Assembly: GCF_041361465.1 (NCBI RefSeq)
Contig: NZ_JBGKAC010000001.1
Location: 186,001-250,000, forward strand
Source: Halobaculum sp. MBLA0143
GTDB lineage: Archaea > Halobacteriota > Halobacteria > Halobacteriales > Haloferacaceae
Reading direction: 5' to 3'
Length of the DNA stretch: 64,000 nucleotides
How positions within the stretch are numbered: position 1 is the first letter of the stretch; each line of letters begins with the position of its first letter. Shown here piece after piece: positions 59,284 through 64,000 of this stretch. Both the position numbers and the translations under genes were made by a program. The notes beneath the pieces were generated by a model, which was not told the DNA's origin, ran no database searches, and was given only the letters and a program-made list of their open reading frames with translations.

Positions 59284-59994
59284 TTACTCCGCGTCTCGGC
59301 CGCGGTCCCTGCGTTCCTCCGGGAAGTACCGATCCAGCGCCTCGCCGAGCACCTCACCGAGCGGACGGTCGTCCAACGACGCCGTCACGCGGAGCCGTCG
59401 GTACGTCTCGAACGGGAGGTCGACGCTGACGCGACCGGGAGAGATTCCGTGTTCGCGGAGGACCCGCCTCGGCTCGCGGCCCTCGTTGATCTCGGAGGCG
59501 AGTCGACGGACCTCCCGGACGGTGAGTCCCCCGTCGAGGATGGCCCACGCGAGCGCGAACCGAGCGTCGCCGTCGACGCGGGCGACGTGTTTCGCGGCCG
59601 TCGGCGGGATGTCGCCCCGCGCGACGTGGCGCCGGACGGACTGCGGGAGGTCGTGGACGCGGGCCCACTTCCTGATGAACGAGACGGAGACGTCTTCGCC
59701 GGCGCGTTCGGCGGCGGCCTTGTACGACCCTTCGCCGCGGACGAGCGCGGCGCTGGCGGCGGCTCCGCGCAGCAGGACGACGTTGTCCTCGGCGCCGACG
59801 GTCTGGGTGGCGAACCGACGGACGGTCTCGGCGGCCGCCCGCAGACTCTCCTCGGTGTCCGGGTCGAACCCCACCGCCTCCGCGGCTCGCTCGCCCGCGA
59901 CGCTCGGGTCGCCGCGGACCACCGGGTCGCCGACCGCTGCCGCCCTGTCTGGCGGCTCGTCGACGTCGCCGGGGTCCAGTTGTTCGTCGGTCAC
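59284..59994 (-). CDS. haloarchaeal HTH protein with a ParB-like motif (DUF7119-like)
   Basis: A protein of 236 residues, acidic overall. The middle (about 85-165) reads like a KorB/ParB HTH region: EGSYKAAAERAGEDVSVSFIRKWARVHDLPQSVRRHVARGDIPPTAAKHVARV, shown in parts, followed by ILDGGLTVREVRRLASEINEG. The C-terminal 50 residues (VSVDLPFETYRRLRVTASLDDRPLGEVLGEALDRYF, in parts) resemble a ribbon-helix-helix. No nuclease domain is present. It sits between tRNA-Lys and rdgB, with divergent transcription from the latter. A role in gene regulation or DNA organisation is inferred from the folds alone. Confidence 0.72.
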   Translation of the reverse strand: MTDEQLDPGDVDEPPDRAAAVGDPVVRGDPSVAGERAAEAVGFDPDTEESLRAAAETVRRFATQTVGAEDNVVLLRGAAASAALVRGEGSYKAAAERAGEDVSVSFIRKWARVHDLPQSVRRHVARGDIPPTAAKHVARVDGDARFALAWAILDGGLTVREVRRLASEINEGREPRRVLREHGISPGRVSVDLPFETYRRLRVTASLDDRPLGEVLGEALDRYFPEERRDRGRDAE

Positions 59995-60100
59995 GATTTT
60001 TACTACGGCCCCGGCGAGAAAAGCGTCTCGGTGGTGGCAGTCGCGCGCGCACGGGCGACGACACCGACGAGGCTAACCGCCGCGGCGCCAACCCTCTCGC

Positions 60101-60736
60101 GTGCTCCACTACGTCACGACGAACGACGGCAAACTCGCCGAGGCGGACGACTACCTAGACGAGGTGACGCAGTTCGACTTCGACTACACCGAGATCCAGG
60201 CGGCCGATCCGGCGCCGATCGCGGCCCACGGCGCTCGGGCGGCGTACCGCCGCGTCGACGGCCCCGTTCTCGTCGACGACGCGGGACTGTTCCTCGAGGG
60301 CTTCGACGGCTTCCCCGGCCCCTACTCCGCGTTCGTCGAGAACACACTGGGGATCGACACCGTCTGGCGGCTCGCCGACGCGGAGCTAGACGACCATCGG
60401 GCCGCCTTCCGGTGTGTGTTGGCGTACTGCGACGGGGAGTCGTTCGACGCCTCGCCGGATCCGGTCGACCGCGGTGACCGGGTAGCTGCGGCGGCGACGG
60501 GGGCCGACGCGGACGAGGACAACGACACTACGGAGACCGACCTCCCGGTGAAGCTGTTCGAGGGTGTCGTGCGCGGGCAGTTGGTCCCGCCGCGCGGCGA
60601 CGGCGGCTTCGGCTACGATCCGATCTTCGAGTACGACGGCACGACGATGGCGGAGATGGGGCCCGCGGAGAAGAACGCTATCTCACACCGTGGACGGGCG
60701 TTGGAGAAGTTCGCGGAGTGGTACGCACAGCGGTAG
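60101..60736 (+). CDS. rdgB: XTP/dITP diphosphatase (RdgB/HAM1 family)
   Basis: A protein of 211 residues. It removes non-canonical purine triphosphates (XTP, dITP) to protect DNA and RNA. Motifs are YVTTNDGKLAEA (substrate-binding Lys), the acidic VDDAGLFLEGFDGFPGPYSA, GGFGYDPIFEYDG and SHRGRALEKF at the end. An acidic insertion (GADADEDNDTTETD) near residue 140 is typical of halophilic adaptation. GTG at 60101 (MLHYVTTN) is the standard start. Confidence 0.93.
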   Translation: MLHYVTTNDGKLAEADDYLDEVTQFDFDYTEIQAADPAPIAAHGARAAYRRVDGPVLVDDAGLFLEGFDGFPGPYSAFVENTLGIDTVWRLADAELDDHRAAFRCVLAYCDGESFDASPDPVDRGDRVAAAATGADADEDNDTTETDLPVKLFEGVVRGQLVPPRGDGGFGYDPIFEYDGTTMAEMGPAEKNAISHRGRALEKFAEWYAQR

Positions 60737-60858
60737 CGACCGAGGGTTCTTCAACGGGGAGGCGACCAGACGGCGCGTGCCCTGACCGATCACGCAGCGT
60801 CGAACTCGGCGGGAGTGCGACACACCGGCGCTGCCAGTCGAACGTGTCGCCTGCTCGC

Positions 60859-61347
60859 TCACGCCCGTGGGTCGCGGTCCGGTCCGTCGTACTCCCCCCC
60901 GACGACCACGCCGTACAGGCTCTCGGCGTCGAACAACGACGCGAACGCCGCCGGCTCGCGCACGCTCACGTCGAAGTGACCCGCCAGCCCGACACCCGCA
61001 CCCGCAGTTGTCAGCCGACCGTCTAGCGACAGGACGTGCATCGCGCCGCCGTGGTAGGCGGACGCGAGCGCGGGGTGGTCGTCGGCCGGGTGGGTGACGG
61101 ACTCGCGCCAGTTCGCCACCCGCTCGCGCCAGTCGTTCGCCAGCGTCTCGTCTGCGAGCGACGCGATCACCGCCTCCGCGTCGGCCAACAGCGCGTCACT
61201 CGCAACCAACGTCGTCCAACTGTGCTCGCGGAGGTGGTCCAACGCTGCCCGCGATGGGCCGTCACAGAGGAGGTCGGCCGCGAGCACGTCCGCGTCGGCG
61301 ACGACCCGCGCCGGCGACGGCTCCGGATCCCCGTCAGTCGCCGCCAC
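60859..61347 (-). CDS. PIN-like domain protein (DUF7384-like)
   Basis: A protein of 162 residues with a PIN-fold pattern: the first acidic cluster in VVADADVLAADLLCD, an acidic helix in LVASDALLADAEAVIAS, DDHPALASAYHGGAMHVLSLDGRL with a late Asp, and FDVSVREPAAFASLFD at the end. PIN domains are metal-dependent RNases and many are toxins. GTG at 61347 was chosen; it overlaps the end of a 32-residue frame at 61334-61432 that could be its partner. Start and nuclease activity are not certain. Confidence 0.72.
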   Translation of the reverse strand: MAATDGDPEPSPARVVADADVLAADLLCDGPSRAALDHLREHSWTTLVASDALLADAEAVIASLADETLANDWRERVANWRESVTHPADDHPALASAYHGGAMHVLSLDGRLTTAGAGVGLAGHFDVSVREPAAFASLFDAESLYGVVVGGEYDGPDRDPRA

Positions 61348-61432
61348 GCCTCGCCTCCAGCGCCTCTCGAATCGCCGTCTCGTCGGTCGACACGTCTGTG
61401 CCGCGCTCGAACAGTGTACGCCAGGTCTCCAC
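61334..61432 (-). CDS. tiny protein upstream of the PIN-like gene (possible antitoxin)
   Basis: A 32-residue frame from GTG 61432 to TGA 61336: ETWRTLFERGTDVSTDETAIREALEARRGGD is its core, here described as an aromatic/basic start (WRTLFERG) and an acidic helix (TDETAIREALEARR). Its stop overlaps the PIN-like start by 14 bases, and the ABC ATPase stop lies in the same frame just upstream, so no longer N-terminus is possible. Small helical proteins of this kind often precede PIN genes as antitoxins. It is below usual gene-finding length, hence low confidence. Confidence 0.45.
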   Translation of the reverse strand: METWRTLFERGTDVSTDETAIREALEARRGGD

Positions 61433-61456
61433 ACCGTCTGTGACACCCGCGAACGA

Positions 61457-62422
61457 CTAATCCCTCCCGGTCGTCCTGTCTCCGTCACTCGTCGGAATCG
61501 TCCAGGGATCAGACGGCAGTTGCAGTCCGATCCGGTCGTCGACCGCCGGCGGATCGTCGGTGTACGCCACCACTTCGACGCCGTCCACGGCCACGACGAC
61601 GCGGTGGGCCGTCTCGACGCGAGACCGACGCCGGACACACCCGACGGTCTCGGTGTCCGTCGGGGAGACGAGCGCGACGGCCTCCGGTCGCACGGCCGTC
61701 GGCCGCGGCGCTCCCACGCCCGCCGGGAGGACGTTCGCGCCGACGAACCGTGCGACGAACTCCGACTCCGGGCGCTCGAACACGGCCGAGGGTGACCCAC
61801 GCTGGACGACCTCACCGTCGTGGACGACGGCGATTCGGTCCCCGAGCGCCCTGGCGGTCGTCCGGTCGTGTGTGACGTACACGACCGTCCGGTCGGCCAG
61901 CAGTCGGCCGAGGTCGTCACGCAGCGTCTCCCTGGTCGGAACGTCCAGCGCCGCCAGCGGCTCGTCCAACAACAGAACTCCGGGGTCGACGGCGAGCGTC
62001 CGGGCGAGCGCGACACGTTGTCTCTCACCGCCCGACAGTGTCTCGGGCCGGCGGTCGGCCAGCTCCGAGACGGCGAGCCGTTCCAGCAGCGTCGCCGGCT
62101 CCCGTGTCGTCTCGTGGTAGCGCCGGCCGAACCCGACGTTCTCGCGGACGGTCAGGTGTGGGAACAACGCGTGCGACTGGAAGAGGAGTCCGGCGTCCCG
62201 CGTCTCCGGTGGCGCGTCCGTCACGTCTCGTCCGGCAATCTCGACGACACCGTCGTGATCGTGGAAGCCACCGAGACACTCCAACAGGAGCGTCTTCCCA
62301 CTCCCGCTGGGCCCGAGAACGACCAGTGTCTCCCCGGACGCCACCGTCGCGTCGGCGGTCAGGCGAAACGACTCGGCGCCGTCGCCGAACCGGGCGCGGA
62401 CGTCGAACGACAGCGACACCAC
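61457..62422 (-). CDS. molybdate/tungstate ABC transporter ATP-binding protein (WtpC/ModC-like)
   Basis: A protein of 321 residues. Walker A is LGPSGSGKT, the Q-loop LLFQSHALFPHLTV, the signature LSGGERQR, Walker B VLLLDEPLAALD and the His switch VTHDRT. The last 90 residues form a TOBE-type regulatory domain (RPEAVALVS). The LFQxHALFPHLTVRENV form is shared by molybdate, tungstate and sulfate importers. It directly abuts the permease gene (TGA GTG). Molybdate/tungstate is favoured by the ModE-like regulator divergent from this operon. Confidence 0.85.
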   Translation of the reverse strand: MVSLSFDVRARFGDGAESFRLTADATVASGETLVVLGPSGSGKTLLLECLGGFHDHDGVVEIAGRDVTDAPPETRDAGLLFQSHALFPHLTVRENVGFGRRYHETTREPATLLERLAVSELADRRPETLSGGERQRVALARTLAVDPGVLLLDEPLAALDVPTRETLRDDLGRLLADRTVVYVTHDRTTARALGDRIAVVHDGEVVQRGSPSAVFERPESEFVARFVGANVLPAGVGAPRPTAVRPEAVALVSPTDTETVGCVRRRSRVETAHRVVVAVDGVEVVAYTDDPPAVDDRIGLQLPSDPWTIPTSDGDRTTGRD

Positions 62423-63469
62423 TCACGCCACCCCGGGAGTTCCGTCGTCCGTCACCCAGCGTACGAGGAGGAACACCGCCGCGGAGACGGCCAGCAACAC
62501 GGCTGCGACGGCGCCGCTCTCGGCGAGTCCCCGGCTCGTGTACGTCTGGTAGACGAACACGGGCGCGTGACTGGCCGTGATCGCCCCGACGCCGGGGACG
62601 ACGACAGAGACGGTGTACGCGACGACCGCGACGGCGCCGAACTCCGAGACCCCTCGCGCCCACGCCAAGACGCCGCCGGTGACGACGCTCCGGCCGGCCA
62701 ACGGGAGTGTGACCCGCCGGAACGTCTCGAACGGGCTCGCGCCCTGCGAGCGAGCCGCCATCCGGAGGTCGTCGTCCACCGCCTCGAACCCCTCCCGAGC
62801 GCCGTGGACTGCGAACGGCGCACCAACGAACGCCAGCGCCAACACCATCCCGGTCAGCGACGACAGAATCTCGACGTTCGGAAACACACCACCCCGCCCG
62901 AAGCCGAACAGGACCAGGATTCCGGCGACGGAGTGGGGGACGACCAACGGGAGGTCGACCAGACTCTCGACGACTCTCTCCCCGGGGAACCCACGAGCGA
63001 GGAGGTACGCGAGCGGCACCCCGCCCGCGAGCGACCCGAGCGCTGCGAGCAACGGGGCGTACACGGTCACGAACAGCATCCGGTGGACGGCGCCGTCCGT
63101 CGCCGCCTCCCACACGAGCCCCGGCTGTTGTCGCAGGAGAAACGCCAGGATCGGCACCCCGAGCGCCAACAGGAGCGTCGCGGCGAGCCCGGCGATCACG
63201 ACCCCGAACCAGCCGTCGTCGTTCCGTGCGCCGAGGACCCCGGCCGACACGAGCGCGAACGGGACGTACCACGTCGGTCGCCCGGTCGCCGAGGCGACAG
63301 TGAACGCCGCCACCTGGACCGTCACGACGGCGAGAACGGCCGTCGGGCCTCCCCACAGTCCAGTCTGGCCCGACGACTCGGCCTCACCCACCGGCGTCCC
63401 GGCTTCGCTCACCGACGACCCGGTCTGGTCCGCCGACGACCCGGTCTCGCCGGAGCGACGTATCGACAC
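62423..63469 (-). CDS. molybdate/tungstate ABC transporter permease (WtpB/ModB-like)
   Basis: A protein of 348 residues with a polar 35-residue N-terminus, three early hydrophobic stretches, and a binding-protein-dependent permease core of about six helices. Its EAA loop is visible as MAARSQGASPFETFRRVTLPLAGRSV; ASHAPVFVYQTYTSRGLAESGAVAAVLL (in parts) is typical of the ModB/WtpB group. It forms an operon with the ATPase. No substrate-binding protein is present on this strand; it may lie beyond the ModE-like gene or elsewhere. Confidence 0.85.
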   Translation of the reverse strand: MSIRRSGETGSSADQTGSSVSEAGTPVGEAESSGQTGLWGGPTAVLAVVTVQVAAFTVASATGRPTWYVPFALVSAGVLGARNDDGWFGVVIAGLAATLLLALGVPILAFLLRQQPGLVWEAATDGAVHRMLFVTVYAPLLAALGSLAGGVPLAYLLARGFPGERVVESLVDLPLVVPHSVAGILVLFGFGRGGVFPNVEILSSLTGMVLALAFVGAPFAVHGAREGFEAVDDDLRMAARSQGASPFETFRRVTLPLAGRSVVTGGVLAWARGVSEFGAVAVVAYTVSVVVPGVGAITASHAPVFVYQTYTSRGLAESGAVAAVLLAVSAAVFLLVRWVTDDGTPGVA

Positions 63470-63531
63470 AGATACATCGAAACGCCCAACCGGTCATAAG
63501 CGTTTTGTCGAGTGGTAGGAGAACACGACCG

Positions 63532-64000
63532 TGTCCGGAGACCCCGACCGCGCGGACGAGACCGCCGTCGCGGCTGGACTCACTGTGGACGGCGTCACCT
63601 TCGACACCACCGACGCGCGGCTCCTGCGTGCCGTCGCGGAGGCGGGCTCCGTCAGCGGCGCGGCCGAGCGACTCGGTCGCTCTCGGGCCCGAGCGCTCGG
63701 ACGACTCGACGACCTGGAGTCGGCGTTCGGCTCGCTGTTGGAGCGTCGCCGCGGCGGGGCCGACGGCGGCGGGAGCCGGCTGACCGGCGACGGCCGGTCG
63801 TTGCTCGAACGCTTCGACAGGCTCCAGGCGGTGTTGGCCGGGACCGTCCGGGCCCGCGAGTCCGTGTTCCACGGCCGCGTCGCCGCGACGGACGGCGACA
63901 CGGTCGTCGTCGCCACGTCGGTCGGTCGCGTCAGGGGGCTCGCCGTCGAAGCCCCGGTGGTCGACGACCGTGTCGCCGTCAGCGTCCGGAGCGACGCCGT
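63532..64000 (+). CDS. ModE-like molybdate-responsive regulator (partial, cut by window end)
   Basis: The first 156 residues are present; the frame is open to the window edge. A winged-helix domain of LysR/ModE type (LLRAVAEAGSVSGAAERLGRSRARALGRLDDLES, in parts, then SRLTGDGRSLLERFDRLQAVL) is followed by the start of a TOBE/molybdenum-binding domain (VFHGRVAATDGDTVVVATSVG). ModE proteins bind molybdate and switch transporter genes. It is divergent from the WtpBC-like operon across 62 bases that contain an imperfect CGAAACGC ... GCGTTTTG inverted repeat. GTG at 63532 was chosen as start. Confidence 0.82.

Noticed and set aside
61820..63499. 559-residue plus-strand frame opposite the molybdate transporter
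   Set aside because: Antisense of ATPase and permease with full motifs; composition is charged low-complexity.

Overview
The window looks like a chromosomal segment of a halophilic archaeon (class Halobacteria). The evidence is high GC, strongly acidic proteins, many GTG starts joined by 4-base GTGA/ATGA overlaps, Tat-type lipoprotein signals, TATA boxes about 27 bases upstream of leaderless starts, and family content typical of haloarchaea (HalX response regulator, Bat-type HTH regulator, TbsP-like regulator, Htur_1727-type radical-SAM partner, MoeA fused to a binding-protein domain). I found no rRNA, no CRISPR array, no intact insertion sequence and no integrase. There is one tRNA, tRNA-Lys(UUU).

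1-11 kb: end of a TrkH-type potassium channel, an MFS exporter, a SWIM-type zinc-finger protein and an epoxide-hydrolase-like enzyme. A short AT-richer patch (about 3.1-4.5 kb) encodes an exported protein and a zincin-like HELGH protein, followed by a divergent lipoprotein, a UbiB-family kinase with an Hsp20 chaperone, and two overlapping moeA genes for molybdenum cofactor synthesis. 11-25 kb: a flippase-like membrane protein, a ParA ATPase coupled to a CheW-domain protein with a long acidic linker, several small HTH regulators, a carotenoid desaturase-type oxidoreductase, a radical SAM/SPASM enzyme with its small partner, a PIN-domain gene broken by a frameshift, a GNAT protein, a PQQ-propeller lipoprotein and a zinc alcohol dehydrogenase family member.

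25-36 kb: a MATE exporter, then a complete dipeptide/oligopeptide ABC operon (binding protein, two permeases, two ATPases with unusual internal insertions) ending in a small membrane protein, and a Gfo/Idh/MocA sugar dehydrogenase. 36-46 kb: a methyltransferase, a flavin-dependent monooxygenase, a hairpin-rich intergenic region, an enoyl-CoA hydratase, a KaiC-like ATPase, a HalX response regulator, a DHH phosphoesterase, a low-GC membrane gene pair joined by a perfect A AAA AAG slippery site, and hemB.

46-64 kb: a DCC-family protein, histidyl-tRNA synthetase with a large N-terminal extension, a CHAT (caspase-like) protease, a TbsP-like regulator, aconitase, a dUTPase/dCTP-deaminase-type enzyme, a GDT1-type manganese/calcium transporter in an operon with a DtxR-type repressor and a clear palindromic operator, a Tat-exported esterase, a methyltransferase, tRNA-Lys, a ParB-like HTH protein, the RdgB/HAM1 nucleotide pyrophosphatase, and a molybdate/tungstate ABC ATPase and permease divergent from a ModE-like regulator cut by the window edge. 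Molybdenum is a recurring theme: two MoeA proteins, the WtpBC-like transporter and the ModE-like regulator.

Most interesting: the ParA/CheW pair (analogous to the bacterial ParC/ParP array-positioning system), the slippery-site membrane gene, the CHAT protease with a compositionally different C-terminus, the low-GC zincin plus exported partner, the radical SAM pair, the HisRS extension, and an alpha-crystallin-like stretch inside the DppF-type ATPase. All family calls come from reading the sequence without database searches.
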